From Cloeon dipterum (lineage: Eukaryota > Arthropoda > Insecta > Ephemeroptera > Baetidae): 64,000 nucleotides of DNA. Below the pieces are notes generated by a model, which was not told the origin of the DNA, did no database searches, and saw only the letters and a program-made list of their open reading frames with translations. The stretch is from positions 25,158,335-25,222,334 of the forward strand of contig NC_088788.1 of the NCBI RefSeq assembly GCF_949628265.1, written 5' to 3'. This document shows, piece by piece, positions 52,301-63,360 of the stretch. The first letter of the stretch is position 1. The number at the start of each line of letters is the position of its first letter. Made by a program: the position numbers and the translations under genes.

Positions 52301-55246
52301 TAAAAAAAAAACAAGTTTACAAATGTTTAATATGGAGATCATTATTTTCTGTACAATAAAGAGGCGAATTTTCCAGCGAATTCATTTTTATGCTTGAAAT
52401 GAAGCGAGTATTTCGTCTGCTTAACGAATGAAGTGAAGCTAAAAAAATCCGGGGAAAATTCTTTCCAAACAATCGGGTGATTCCTGTTCCTTCTGCAGCG
52501 TTTTCTCACAAGATCAATAATTTCCATCCCATCTCTCGCATCGCAGCGAAATCAATTATATGGTCTATCAGTTCTCTCATTGCCCTGTTTGCCTTTTCCG
52601 CACGCGAAACTAACCACTTTCCGACTTTTCCACCCTCCAGAACACCCGCCCGCGGCTCGCTCGCAAAGTTTCTCTGCGAGCACGGCACAACTTGGACCGA
52701 TTGTCGTTTATACATTTGCATGGAAATCAACATTTTTCCGCGCTGATAACCTTTTCATTCTGCCGTCGCGAGGGGGCATTTAAAAAAGAAAACCCACGCG
52801 AAATTATTTTCTCTAGTGGCGGTGGCAGGCTGGCTAACAGTTTTGCATGCCCGTGCGCACGGCATCAGAGCTACAAAGAGCCACTTCTCTCCGCGCAGTG
52901 CTGGTAATCCTCGCCCTCAGGAGAGATTAAAACTTGCTGCTGCACATACACACACACACACTCATCTTTACAGCTCTCATCCGGATAATATCCTCTTTAA
53001 CTTTTATTATCCGCAGCAGTGGTGCCGACGTAAAACTTCATTATCGCCGTAATTTGGCCGGGAAAATTAATTTTTAATTCGACTCTCTCTCCGTCGAAAC
53101 AAAAGCAGGCAGACGGACGGGCGTTAGGCAATCCGCTCGACGCTGCTGTCGTGCGGGCTTGCCTTTGTCTCCTATTTGCAGGCGTCGTAATAAAGAAGGA
53201 ACGTGGGAAAACAAACACGACCCGCGCGTTTTGTGCGAGCGAGCACCCCTGCTCTATTATGTGCTTGCGCGACGCGGAGATATATGTGAAATAAAAATGC
53301 AAAGAGAAGCTTTATAGAGACGAACGAACGACAAAACCAAACAAACCTGCTGAAGATACAGCAAGCAAGTGGCATGGCTTCCCCGTCGCGTCTTTGTGTG
53401 TCTTGCATAATGTACAGTGCCGTTTTAAACCCTATTCTCGCCCGCTCCCCCTCCGCTTATGGTTCCGTGTGCAGTGCAGACGGAAGCTGACAATAAATTC
53501 AGCGTGGTTTATCATCATACTCGACAGCAAGAATTTTCACTCTCGCTTGTTGAAACGCGAGCTTTTGTAGTTCAGACCTGCCAGAGTGTGCCCGAGAGTG
53601 GAACATAATCAAATGTCACGCCGAGTGGATCAAATTAATTCCGGACGGCCTGCCCAGCTTTTTCGCCCGTTTTTGCGCGATGCTTTCGACTGCTCTTTTT
53701 AATATGGATGTATGGTCTGACGGCAGAGTGATGAATGCTGCTGCTAGCTGTACACAATTTTTTTAAATTAACGTCCGAATCGCTCGTGAAGTGCGCACGA
53801 CAAAAACTGTTCACGTCGTAAAAACATTTCATATTTTTTTTTAAATCCAATTCTCTGTGCCTTAATTTCCGGAGATAAAGTGGGAAATATTGTGGCTTGG
53901 TTTAAATCTAAAAAAGGGTCGATCAATAGAAACACACGACCCTGGAAATATCTCGACTCGAAATCTTTTAGCCCCGTGCACGCTGCATTTGACGTTTGTA
54001 TGTACACTTGGAACAATAATTACAGCTACATGCGGTGTTTGTACGATACAAACAAACGTATGATGTCCGAGTCGGTCGAACGGCGGTCGTAATAACGACG
54101 CAGGGTAATTTTATAGCGTGCTATTATTTCTCCACCATGTACCCTATGTGCCACTTGCTTGCTTTCCGTATATACATACGTGTGTTGTTAGAGTTGCTAT
54201 CGCGCAAAGGAATTCGTCCCTTTCGATGGCCGAACTGCTGCAATTTGTTCTTCTGCGCCATTTGCCGTGAGTGAAAAATTCGTTGCGAGAGCAAACGCCA
54301 GCCAAACAAATTGCCCGGGTTAAGTTTTATCGTGCTTCTTTGTCCGCGCTGCCGAGGAGCCTTTTTCGATTAAGCCGCACGATAAAACGGCCATCGTGAT
54401 TTTTTAATCTAATTGCGATTTGCGACCCAATTTCAGACCATTTTTTATAGCCACATCCGTTAAAGGAAACGGGGTAGTAAAATTGAGAGGAATTTTATTA
54501 AAGAGGCTAATTTATTCAGGCCAACATCCCAAATTAAAAAATGCAGTGGACGTTCTTCACGAGTTAGAGTTAGTAGATAGCAAATATATATATGATAAGA
54601 CGAGACCCAAATAAAATTGTGATTATAAATTAAAATCCATTTTTTTCTGGGATAGCAAATTTTCTAGGTCTATGGAAAGTATATTAATTTGAACTAATAT
54701 CAGTTTTGATTTTAAGCGCTCAAATAACTAATTTTGAATGCTTTTCTAATGCTTCGGAAATTCAATTAAATTTTACCAAAATAACTATAAAAATTTATGA
54801 ATAAAAGGACAAATTATTTTGAGTAATGTTTAATATGCTACAAATTCAGATATTTTAATATAAAATCGAATCTATTTTTTATACGTTTATTTAACCGATT
54901 ATGTACAAATTTAATGAAACAATTTGTTAAAAAAACAAATATGAATTTAGTATCATCATATGATGACAGAAACCCAGGATCAAAAGGGTTGTTTGACTGA
55001 CCTGAGGCTCTCGATTTCCTCCCTGAGCGCCGTCAACTCGATCTGATTGGCAATCTTGATGGTGTCCAACTCCTTGTCCAGTTGTTTGCGGTGTTCGACC
55101 AGCGCCTTGATCTGCTCTTGCAGGTTGGTCTGCAGGTTGCTACTGGCGCCGCTGAACTCATCGTCGTCGTTGTAGAAAGGCACCGAAAGTCCGAGCGAGG
55201 CGCCGATCGTCAGCGCCGCGCAAAGGAGCACGCTTATTCGGAGCAT
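39523..55246 (-). CDS. sca: Scabrous, secreted coiled-coil fibrinogen-domain protein
   Basis: Exons in transcript order: 55246-55002, 52299-51936, 44458-43994, 43546-43418, 41846-41726, 41155-40922 and 39986-39523. They sum to 2022 nt, 673 aa, in phase throughout. Seen: a signal peptide at 1-20 (MLRISVLLCAALTIGASLGL), an acidic patch (YNDDDEF), long heptad-rich coiled coils over about 35-200 and 230-430, and a fibrinogen C-terminal domain from about 442 to 655. The domain shows GGWTVIQRRTEGTEEFNRDW, EFWLGN, DSDRDISNTHC (calcium-site region) and EGGWWFSHC..NLNG. A poly-Gln tail then ends in Arg-Arg-Arg. Signal peptide plus coiled coil plus a single FReD matches insect Scabrous, which is secreted and acts with Notch in spacing neural precursors. 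Ficolins and angiopoietin-like proteins are the alternative, but the long N-terminal coiled coil and exon layout favour Scabrous. Introns are large (7.5 kb for the second). Confidence 0.82.
46328..46381. repeat. (AG)27 microsatellite
   Basis: An uninterrupted AG dinucleotide tract of 54 bp inside the large scabrous intron. Confidence 0.98.
46551..46625. repeat. Two mutually exclusive hairpins
   Basis: CCAGCAAGCC (46551-46560) pairs with GGCTTGCTGG (46578-46587). The loop segment GGCAGGCAGACAGCC (46562-46576) pairs instead with GGCTGTCTGTGCC (46613-46625). The two foldings compete. Confidence 0.7.
52300..55001 (-). other. First intron of scabrous
   Basis: 2.7 kb. The left part (52450-54400) is CpG-rich and contains a short (CA)n run near 52945-52960. 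The right part (54600-54970) is AT-rich. No further exon is supported. Confidence 0.5.
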
Positions 55247-55656
55247 TTTGCCGCGCAGTCAGTCCGTCCTTGCTCTTCCACCGACCTGCACCGACTGCGG
55301 AGCCGCCGAGTGCGCGGCTGCCTGCCGACCAGCTCCCCACCACGCATGCGCCGACCTGAGATGAAAAAAACGGCAGGTGGTCTTCGGCAGGTCGGGTTTT
55401 TGGCCGGCAATGCTTTATGGCCGCTTGGCTGAAACAGAAATTGTAAATCGTGTGCCTGGCGCGTGCTGCTCGCTGTCCTTCTTCTTTTTCTACTCTCGCT
55501 CGCACCGCATGATGATGGACCAATAACACTGTTGCTGCTGCTGCCTCTCCACTTCAAGACGCCAGAGCGGAGGTCGTCGAGTCGCCCATTCGTTTATTGC
55601 ACCGCGTGTGTGTGTAAATTACACATTTACTTTGTATGCGCGCGAGCCACCTGGAT

Positions 55657-55664
55657 TTATACTC
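55657..55664 (-). promoter_or_regulatory. TATA box, candidate promoter of scabrous
   Basis: GTATAAATCC on the minus strand about 410 bp upstream of the start codon, in CpG-rich sequence. It would give a leader of about 380 nt. That leader contains at least one short upstream ORF (ATG at about 55511, six codons before TAG). Confidence 0.45.
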
Positions 55665-55799
55665 AAACGTGTTTATTGCTCGCGACTTTAATTTTTGGCG
55701 AGTGGCTAGCTGCGTCTCTCGGCGCATTAATCCTGCCGGACAGCAGGTGCGAATGCTGAAGTCGAGGCCTTGAAAATCGATTGAGGGATACTACGCACA

Positions 55800-57800
55800 T
55801 GCCATGCCTCGTATTGAATTATCTATAGAGTTGACCAGTGAGGAAGCCAAAAAAGCAAAGAAATTTTCAGAAATCACATGGCTAGCTACTAAACTATCAA
55901 CTACAGGATTGTGAATAAAAAATTGTGTATTAGTTACAGATCAGCAGGGCAAATTTACATTTTTAGTATTTATTTTTAAAATAAAAAAGTAGAAAATATA
56001 TTTCTGTTATTTTTATGTCGTTTTGCACATGCATATGGGGCATGCTTGCTTTGTTAATTCCTAATAAAACTTAAATAAATTTAAAAAAATTAAAGTTATA
56101 ATCAACATTTTATTAGTTCTTAACAAAAATATATTTTTTTAAACTGTTTTTCATAAAAAAACAAATTTAATTAACTTTTTATTTATGTAAATTTTTTGTA
56201 TAAAATTATATATGTATATTCATTGTTTATAATTCCAACTATATTTTAAGGGTATAATCTTTCAAGTTAATTTATATATTTTATATATAATATATTTTAG
56301 CTCATATCACAATTTAAGCAACTTTGGTGATCCACATTAATTCGATATGTAGGAGCTTCGTATTTTGATTAGCTGATTAACTCTGACCATCGGAAACCTA
56401 TTTCAATATACGTATCTGACCCCCAATATTTTTAATCTTGTTAATATTTAATTATGTATGCTTCAAAAGATTATTAAAAATACTTTCAACGTAAAATAAG
56501 ATAATATTTTTCAATTTCTAACACTAAGTAATAAAATTGTTGAACTTTTAAAAAACAATTCTGCTTCCCATGACAGACCTTTGTATTTTGATACTGGAGA
56601 TTATTTTAAACATTCATTCATGGAAGAGCTACAGTCGTCAACAATAAAGTTGACATCTGTAGCAGGGAATGTCCAGATTTGATTAAATCTCCCATCTCTT
56701 GAAATGGCTGAATCTATACTTCATGTGAAAAACTCTAATATATAAATTTAATATCCATTTTTGGGTTCTATTCCCTTTAGTGGTGCCCATTTTTACTCTC
56801 CATTAAGATTTTTAAATTAATTCGTTTAGGAATTAAAATCAGCCTTAATTGAAAAGATCGCTGAAAGTTTGGTTATTTTTCATCAGCAAAGTTAGTTTGT
56901 TCAAAATCTGAACTCCTGCAACTCGTTGTGCATAAGAAGCAGCCCAACCCTTTGAACTCATGCGCCGCTAACCAATCTTTCTTTGTGTTTATCAGCTCCA
57001 TTCTATCATGGAAACTTCGTCAGTTTCCGAATATATAGGACAGCACTTGGATGAAAATAAAATCTATATTAGGGTGTGAGCTATCGTGATTTTATTAGCC
57101 CTGCTGGGTGTGGTTCATTGGCTGGCTTGATTCATTTTCACTCAGCAGCCAGCACCGGCAGAGGAGCACCCTCTCGATATTATGCTATTTTCGTTATCGG
57201 CCAGCCAGAATCTATTTGATTTGCTCGTGGTCGTCGGAGCGCCGCACCACAGAGCCTCCTCCCTGCGCCATTATCATGTGCGCCACTAAAGAGTGCCTGT
57301 CATCATCAAAATTAATAATGTGAGGAAAAGCAGGCAGCCCCGAGTTCGCCTGTCGAACTGTCGCCGTCTTTGCCTCGAAAGTCACGCGAGCTGTTCCAAC
57401 TATTCCACCACTTCCGTGTTTGGAAAATCTTTTATGCGCATTTTTATCGTGACGCTTGTCGCTCAAAACTCCATATCTTGGTCATATCTGCTGTTGAAGG
57501 CTTTCAATACATTAATTCCTTGACGTAATGCAAGTCATATTCATCATTTTGATATTGTGTGACGTGAGTTCGACACACGGAAAATGGGTATAGCCATTTT
57601 AGTATATATATCGGTCACCTTTTCCTCAATTTATATATTTCATCATAACATTATCGTCCTTTTGACTGTGCTGGAGACAAATTGAAAACTTTTCCATTAA
57701 TTTTTTTCCAAAAACTTTTAGTTTGAAATTAAAATGCTTAGACACTATGTTTTTTGTAACTTATATTAGACCCTCTATGTTGTTATGGAGGCAATTTATA
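55800..57800. other. AT-rich intergenic stretch
   Basis: Very AT-rich from 55900 to 56550, with no coding content. At 55937-55952 it shares a short string with 2458-2473. The part at 57100-57450 is more CpG-rich but has no recognisable gene. Confidence 0.5.
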
Positions 57801-57803
57801 TGT

Positions 57804-57825
57804 AGATAGATAGATAGATAGATAA
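57804..57825. repeat. (GATA)n tract, 3' tail of the LINE
   Basis: Five tandem GATA units directly at the 3' end of the LINE remnant. It is best read as its microsatellite tail rather than an independent repeat. Confidence 0.85.
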
Positions 57826-59390
57826 TTCTTTTTATTTATCTTGAGTCGGTATTTACAGTGTTGACTCATTTAAACATGTCAATTAATCTAATTACATCTA
57901 CGATTATACACATATATTATTATGATACTACTATAGAACAAAATCACAGGAAAAAAACTCTGCTAAGTCGTAAAATTGGTATTTCATCACAAGTCTTTGG
58001 ATAATTTTCAGCAATACTTGGTCATTATCAATCATTTTTATTTCAACCGGTAAGGCGTTAAAGAGTCTCTGGGATCATTTTATAGCTGGACTTTGAGTTC
58101 ACGATTGTGGCGAGCACGTCGCCACAAAGAGGTCGTTGGGGGTCTGGTGTTTGACTGTATGACGCGTATTGGGCCCTATTTTGTGCTTGTCTCGCGCTAA
58201 AGCAAATTTTGTTCTATATTTAACCAAATATTTCATATATTCTAGTATAATGAATAGACTGTCATAATCTCGAATTTCTTGAATAATGGTCGGCAGGAGT
58301 CGAGGGCGACATTTTTCCTCTAATACCTCACACCGGCCATGACCCTTATTACATCTCTTTTTTGAGCTACAAATACATGCTTTAATGATGGTGATCCACC
58401 ACATATAACTATCGAATAAAGTATGTGACTCTGAGCATAGGCGAAGTACACTTGGCGTAGTACATTTATTTTTACTTTGTCTCGTAAAGTGGTGAATAAA
58501 TAAGTCACGCTACGCAATTTATTGCTCACCGCTTCGCATTGTTCGTATTCCAGCTCATGGTATCTGAAATCGTAACCCCTAATAGTTTCCCCTTCTTCAC
58601 TACTTCAACAGGCAAATTATCAATTAAAATGTTGGGGTTCAAAAAATTATTCATTTGGGGGACGTGCATTTGTAAGATTTTGGTTTTGCTCGCAAGATAG
58701 TTACAATGCGCTACAATCTGGTCGTTGACAATATTTAACTTTTACAGAATCGTTGTCTGGGCCTTTAACTATTACACTCGTGTCGTCAGCAAATAAACAA
58801 AGTGCGGCGATAACGATGTAGAGCTGCATAAATTCTCAACGGGGTTAATTTTAAAAGGCAGTGCTAAATCAATTTTGACAAAATAAAAAGTTTTAGTCTA
58901 GAATTGATCGGATGATGTGATTTTATAGCTTATAAGTCAGCCATGGGAAAACTACGCTATAATAACTTGAAATACGTTGTTTCCCATGAGTTTTAATTCT
59001 ATTCAGGTGGTTTAAAATATAGTTTATATTGCTCTGTTGATGAAAAGTACGCCTGATTCGTATTCATTTGATGGTCTCATGACAACTTGAAATTAGCTTT
59101 CATTTGCTTCGCGGCCTAAAAAATGGATTGTTTTCGCTAATCCCACGGCATTTGGCAATCTTTTACAATTCTATGGTAGTTAAACATATTTAGACTATTA
59201 TAATTTTGATGCTCCATAAACAGAATTAAATTGCATTTTTTCATATACTCATTTAAAGTTTCTGCAACGAATATCAGCTCAGATAACATGGTGAGACATG
59301 TTCCCTTTCTTATTTCTTTGAAGTTAAGAAAGAATATTTTGCAAAAAAATGTTCTACACACCATGAACTTCTTTTGTTCCAATCCAGTGT
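57804..59390 (-). mobile_element. Decayed non-LTR retrotransposon (CR1/jockey-like)
   Basis: Minus-strand remnants of a reverse transcriptase, in order and broken by frameshifts and stops. They are an early RT region near 59200-59350 (KGTCLTMLSELIFVAETLN), the catalytic FADDTSVIV box near 58777-58793, the thumb motif LLGVTISDTMSWN near 58570, and a C-terminal SNKLRSVTYLF / VFVAQKRDVIRVMAG region at 58320-58520. The 3' end is an AATAAA followed by a (TATC)n tail at 57825-57804, as is typical of CR1-, L2- or jockey-type LINEs. The element is 5' truncated and inactive. Confidence 0.85.
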
Positions 59391-59399
59391 CACGAGCAA

Positions 59400-61085
59400 G
59401 CAGAAAATGTATAAATTTTCTTTGAAGTGAAGCGTGCATTCTCACCACAGAATAAAAAAACTACTTTGTGTGCGCAGGCAGCACGATTCCATTTGGGAAA
59501 GCACTCTACCGTAATAAACACGCAGTGAAATAAATTTTTCCTCCCGCACACAGCAGACGAGAAGAAAATAAGGTGGTGAAACAAAACACCATCTCGGCGC
59601 ACCTTGAGGTGCTTCTTTCTTAATATCATCTGAGACGCGGCCGACCCATGACGACGAAAAGTTTAAACTTGGAAACTTGTACCACGTACGAGAGTAGGAG
59701 CCGCTTCCTTGGAACTTCCTGCCTCGTGTATATATACGGGCTTATATTATAATTAGAGGCGGAAACAGGCCACTTGCATATCCGCTTTCCCCGGCTGAAA
59801 AGGGGAGACTTGTGTGTGCGGGGCGGACATTCGCGCGTCAGTCGCACGTGTGTCTCTTTAAAACTGGCCGCGGGCTCGCTTTTTGCCCCCTAATTACATG
59901 AAAAATGGATGTGCTTATAAAAGGAGCAGCAAAAGTTAAACGGTGGCGTCCACTTTCCGCTCGACAAAACACCGCATACACACGTCGGTCTCTCTGTTTT
60001 AGCGCGCATAACACGACGCGCTCAACAGGCTGACGGCTGACTGACTCTTTGCCCTCTTTTCTGTCGTGTGCGTTTGCTCTCTGTTCCGCGCTGGGCGGGC
60101 GAGCGGATGAAAATAGCATACGTAATTTCTCAAGCACAAAATCGAGTGTGTTTCGCGTTCAGATAGACAACTCGTTTTGTACGCGACAGAGAGCACGTTT
60201 CGACAACCATTTTAGCGCACACGTACACGTATAAAACGAATCAGCTCGCGAAAGGAAATTTATTTGGTTAATTCGCCATCATTTGTACCTTTTCTAATTA
60301 AGCTTTGACCAATGCCACTCGGACCTTGGGTAATCTCTGTTTCCTGAATGAAAAAAATATATGAAAACAACTTTCACAACTGAAGGCTGTAGGCAAGATG
60401 TTGACACCAATGTCGCGCAGGCTGCATAACCAACGACAACGAGTAACTGAAATGAAATTCGATAAATATACAAAAGAGAAAAGTTAATAATAATGTTTGT
60501 TTTTGTGGTTAGCAAGGATTTCTTCTGTTTCAATCACGCAACTTGTAAGATAAAACTAAAGCTATGAAGAAAGTTCTTAATTCAAGCGCTTCCAAGATAT
60601 ACAAAACTCATTTATGCTGATATTCTGAATTATAAACGGTATCTTTGTTGTAAGAAAACGACCAAATTTTAATACTGACAGTACGGCCTTACGTGAAATA
60701 TGTAGCTTCAAATCCAATTCAATAAAGACATGATTAATTTTGCACCTGCGGTTGGGGGCTAAAGATAAATAACCTCACTTCCAACCTCATCGTTTTGTGC
60801 GAGGGAGAAAAACGCACGCTGCGGTATTTTCATAAAGCGCGCAGAAACTCGGCAATACGCTGCGAGGTAATGCATTAGTAGAGGATTTATACCGATTCTG
60901 GCCACCACTAGTCGATCGTTCCCCACTCTCCCACTTGGTTTCTCCCGCTTCACTCAACGATTCTGTTATCTCCCACCTCACTTGATAATTATGTTGGATA
61001 AAAAAATGAATAAAATGAATCACCATTTAATAATTTCTGAAGTCAGGTACAAAAATGAATAAAATGAAACAATCACAAATAAAAT
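59400..61085. other. Intergenic, no gene recognised
   Basis: CpG-rich in 59600-60250 and AT-rich after. No coding region is supported. A 16 bp string (AAAAATGAATAAAATG) occurs twice near 61003 and 61052. Confidence 0.5.
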
Positions 61086-61091
61086 TGATTA

Positions 61092-61245
61092 CCTTTTATT
61101 TCCCAAAACCAAAAATATGTATACAAACTTGTAAAAGTTGGAAAACACAGTTAATATTCCATGAGATTACTATAATACCGTCGACATAGTTTCATTTGCT
61201 CCATGAAATTCTTTTATTTCACAAACCAAAAATAAATTATACAAT
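61092..61245 (-). terminator. Duplicated 3'-end module of the virus-like cluster
   Basis: Two similar minus-strand blocks, each with TTTTTGGTTT followed by GAAATAAAAG, lie about 120 bp apart (near 61094-61117 and 61210-61233). Each contains AATAAA. The inner one is 35-60 bp past the stop of the 61267-61734 ORF and fits its poly(A) signal. The outer copy looks like the end of a lost neighbouring unit. Confidence 0.45.
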
Positions 61246-61266
61246 TCAAGTAATTCCGACGATAGC

Positions 61267-61734
61267 TTATTGAAGAAGATCCAAACATTTTTTCTCTAAC
61301 GACTTATCGCTCCCATAATGTCTATAACAGCAATCTTTTAGTTTCCAAATATTATCACTCAAAAAATTGTAATATTCAGCAATAATTTCATAATTTTCTA
61401 TTATTGTCTTAAATTCATTCATTGTGATCTTGAGTAGGAAAGGATGTGGCAATTTCCTTTCAATTCTTTCGATGAAATAACATCCGTGATTTTCGCTATA
61501 AAGAAGATTTATAAAATTCCCTATTCGATAACTCTTTTTTTCACTCATACAATCTATCATCATCTCCGAATTTTGAACATACTCCTCAATATATATAAAA
61601 TCAACGCATTCATCATAAGGATCTTGTTCAATAACGCAACACGGATAGATCCCAACAATTTGTTTTCGACCGTCGTCGAGTTCAACAACGCCAATTCCAA
61701 CCTTGACTTTTCCAAACGTTCGCGTCAGAAGCAT
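61267..61734 (-). CDS. Intronless ORF of 155 aa, virus-like cluster
   Basis: The ATG at 61734 is the first in frame; the open frame extends a few codons upstream without another ATG. The protein starts MLLTRTFGKVKVGIGVVELD, has a Cys-containing beta-rich N-terminal half (YPCCVIEQDPYDEC) and an alpha-helical, Tyr/Ile/Glu-rich C-terminal half (FKTIIENYEIIAEYYNFL). There is no signal peptide or membrane segment. I do not recognise the family. It has its own promoter-like block upstream (TTTCCCCTCCC, then TGAATAAATA near 61784-61793) resembling that of the 62119-62406 ORF. It is most likely an accessory gene of the Polinton-like element. Confidence 0.6.
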   Translation of the reverse strand: MLLTRTFGKVKVGIGVVELDDGRKQIVGIYPCCVIEQDPYDECVDFIYIEEYVQNSEMMIDCMSEKKSYRIGNFINLLYSENHGCYFIERIERKLPHPFLLKITMNEFKTIIENYEIIAEYYNFLSDNIWKLKDCCYRHYGSDKSLEKKCLDLLQ

Positions 61735-61857
61735 ACTCGCGCACTCCACCGAAGCTAATGATCGCTCCTGTCTAAACTCAATCCTATTTATTCATGAAAG
61801 TGGGAGGGGAAATTATGTAATAACTAACCTTGAGATTACTGTTATATGTTCCCAATG

Positions 61858-62103
61858 TCATTCAAAGTCAAAAAAACCACGACGATTTTCATGAAACATG
61901 GTAAGGATTTCAAACGAATTATAATACATTTTCTTCAACGTGTTGCTAGAAATACACCACTTTCCATTTCGTTCACAATACAAATGTGATAAACCGTCGT
62001 ACGTCGGTCGCAACACGATCGTCGGAGCGATCATTTTCATTATCTCAAAAGGGTTTCCGGAATTAACGAGACGACCGCTATTAAGTCGAAGGAAAACCTC
62101 CAT
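61858..62103 (-). CDS. Intronless ORF of 81 aa, virus-like cluster
   Basis: ATG at 62103, just 15 bp past the stop of the preceding ORF (62119-62406), on the same strand and in a different frame. No separate TATA block fits in that gap. The product begins MEVFLRLNSGRLVNSG and ends HENRRGFFDFE; its family is not recognised. The tight spacing suggests a bicistronic viral-type transcript. It could also be a decayed fragment kept open by chance. Confidence 0.45.
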   Translation of the reverse strand: MEVFLRLNSGRLVNSGNPFEIMKMIAPTIVLRPTYDGLSHLYCERNGKWCISSNTLKKMYYNSFEILTMFHENRRGFFDFE

Positions 62104-62118
62104 CAGATAAGAGAAATC

Positions 62119-62406
62119 CTACAACGCGACCGTAAACTCATCACCATACACAATCCACTCGAACGAAATGTCCTGATCCTCTTCGTGCTTAATTTTAAAG
62201 TGAGTTGTTTCACCACCATACTCTAAAAACGATATAATGTAATGATGCTCTTCTGCGAGATGCGTCAAGGTGTCCGCGAAAAGCTCACAACTCTCCTGCG
62301 TTTCTTTGTCGTATAAACTAATATCGATCTCGGACTCACCACGTTTGTAGGATACGTACAAGTCCTTCTCACACCCGATCGAGAACTTTTTCTGTAAGCC
62401 CGCCAT
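62119..62406 (-). CDS. Intronless ORF of 95 aa, virus-like cluster
   Basis: ATG at 62406 with a TATATA box 33-40 bp upstream (62439-62446). The acidic product (MAGLQKKFSIGCEKDLYVSY...) is rich in Glu/Asp and beta-prone. It has no recognised domain; a distant PC4-like single-strand-binding fold is conceivable but unproven. The promoter and the first codons recur in decayed form at 62725-62890 and 63765-63895. This shows that the unit was amplified locally and that this copy is the intact one. Confidence 0.6.
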   Translation of the reverse strand: MAGLQKKFSIGCEKDLYVSYKRGESEIDISLYDKETQESCELFADTLTHLAEEHHYIISFLEYGGETTHFKIKHEEDQDISFEWIVYGDEFTVAL

Positions 62407-62409
62407 GAC

Positions 62410-62480
62410 TGAATGCTGGTGAAAGAATCAGGTGACGGTATATATTCACGGCAAGGAGAGGGGAAAAAGGTAGTGACGGT
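62410..62480 (-). promoter_or_regulatory. Promoter block, copy 1
   Basis: Transcript-sense order: CCCCTCTCCTTGCC, GTGAATATATA (TATA), a CACCTGATTCTTT initiator region, then the start codon. It is shared with copies at 62768-62890 and 63768-63894, and partly with the block before the 61734 start. Confidence 0.6.
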
Positions 62481-62528
62481 TGTACTGCGCACGTCAAAAG
62501 AATAATCCAAAAGGAAATCTTTTCACCC

Positions 62529-62723
62529 TCATACAATCTCCTGCTCCATTAATTTATAATGGCCGTAAGGAAGAGTAGAGTGGTCTGGTAAAATAACGCG
62601 TTTATCGTCATGCGGGTCCAAAGCTAATTTACATATTTTTGACGTATACAACTTATGAGGAGCAGAGGTGATGTTCGAAAAAGTAACATAATCAAACCCA
62701 ACCCTTTTCACAAATATCAGAGG
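62529..62723 (-). pseudogene. C-terminal tail of Polinton-type DNA polymerase B
   Basis: A minus-strand frame ending at TGA (62529-62531) contains KICKLALDPHDDKRVILPDH followed by TLPYGHYKL. To my knowledge, the pattern H-x-x-Y-(T/S)...K-x-A-L-x-x-x-D-D-K-R...T-L-x-x-G-H-Y is the carboxy-terminal signature of protein-primed polB of Polinton/Maverick and adintovirus-like elements. Only about 65 codons remain open, with no ATG. Upstream it is joined directly to a decayed copy of the 95 aa ORF start, so the polymerase body is missing here. Confidence 0.55.
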
Positions 62724-62724
62724 A

Positions 62725-62890
62725 GAAAACTACACGTACAAGGTGCTTCTCGCACCCGATCGAGAACCTTTTCTGTAAGAGAGCCACGACTAAATGATGA
62801 TCTAAAAGAATCAGGAGATTTTATATATTCACAGCAAGGAGTGTGAACAAACAGAAGCGGTCACTTAGAGGGCGACGAGAGAAAAAGTTA
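62725..62890 (-). pseudogene. Decayed second copy of promoter plus start of the 95 aa ORF
   Basis: The TATA block (TATATATTC at 62822-62830) and the leader are conserved. The start codon has become GTG at the equivalent place (about 62783-62785), and the coding match fades after about 15 codons before running into the polymerase tail. The upstream CTCTCGTCGCCCTCTAAGTG element (62863-62882) is shared with copy 3 but not copy 1. Confidence 0.6.
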
Positions 62891-62929
62891 ATCCAACCTT
62901 TGTAGAAGATAATGGAACCCACATTCCAA

Positions 62930-63284
62930 CAAATGCTGCATTAATTTATAACGATCAAAAGGAAGAGTAGAGTGCTCCGATAAAATTACTCATTTATCAT
63001 CGTGTGGATCCAAAACTAATTTACTAATTTTTTTATTTATACAACCTATGATTTACAGAGTTGATATATTGAAAAAGTAATTATTATTTATCGTTCTTGA
63101 GCACGCAGTTAACAAAATCCGCGTGACAAAAATCTTTTTCATAGTGCATTTTTAAATCCCTTTGGCTTTTTTTTACACTCTCCATCATCACAGATATAGC
63201 TATACATTTTAGATCGAGGAGCAACAAACTCATTGTTCGTAATGAGGATCCTTTTAATTCATCCACGAATTTATCGTACACTTT
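62930..63284 (-). pseudogene. Second, decayed copy of the polymerase B tail
   Basis: Nucleotides 62935-63080 align with 62535-62700 on the same strand but carry several stops. Directly upstream is a still-open frame (63084-63284) with KSQRDLKMHYEKDFCHADFV, which has the charged then D/E-F/Y-x-x-C-(L/V) pattern preceding the same tail in Polinton-type polB proteins. Together these give about 115 codons of a polymerase C-terminus. The frame has no ATG at its 5' end, so it is a remnant. Confidence 0.55.
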
Positions 63285-63360
63285 TCAATTTTTAGGTGAG
63301 TATAGTGGATATGGTTTTTTTTGGGGGGAAGCGAGCTAAAATCTAAATGATGAGATATTT

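Noticed and set aside
58943..58989. Short inverted repeat (CATGGGAAAAC / GTTTCCCATG)
   Set aside because: Lies inside the decayed LINE and is short enough to be chance.
62119..62406. PC4-like transcription cofactor domain in the 95 aa ORF
   Set aside because: Resemblance is limited to general beta-strand spacing; too weak to name.
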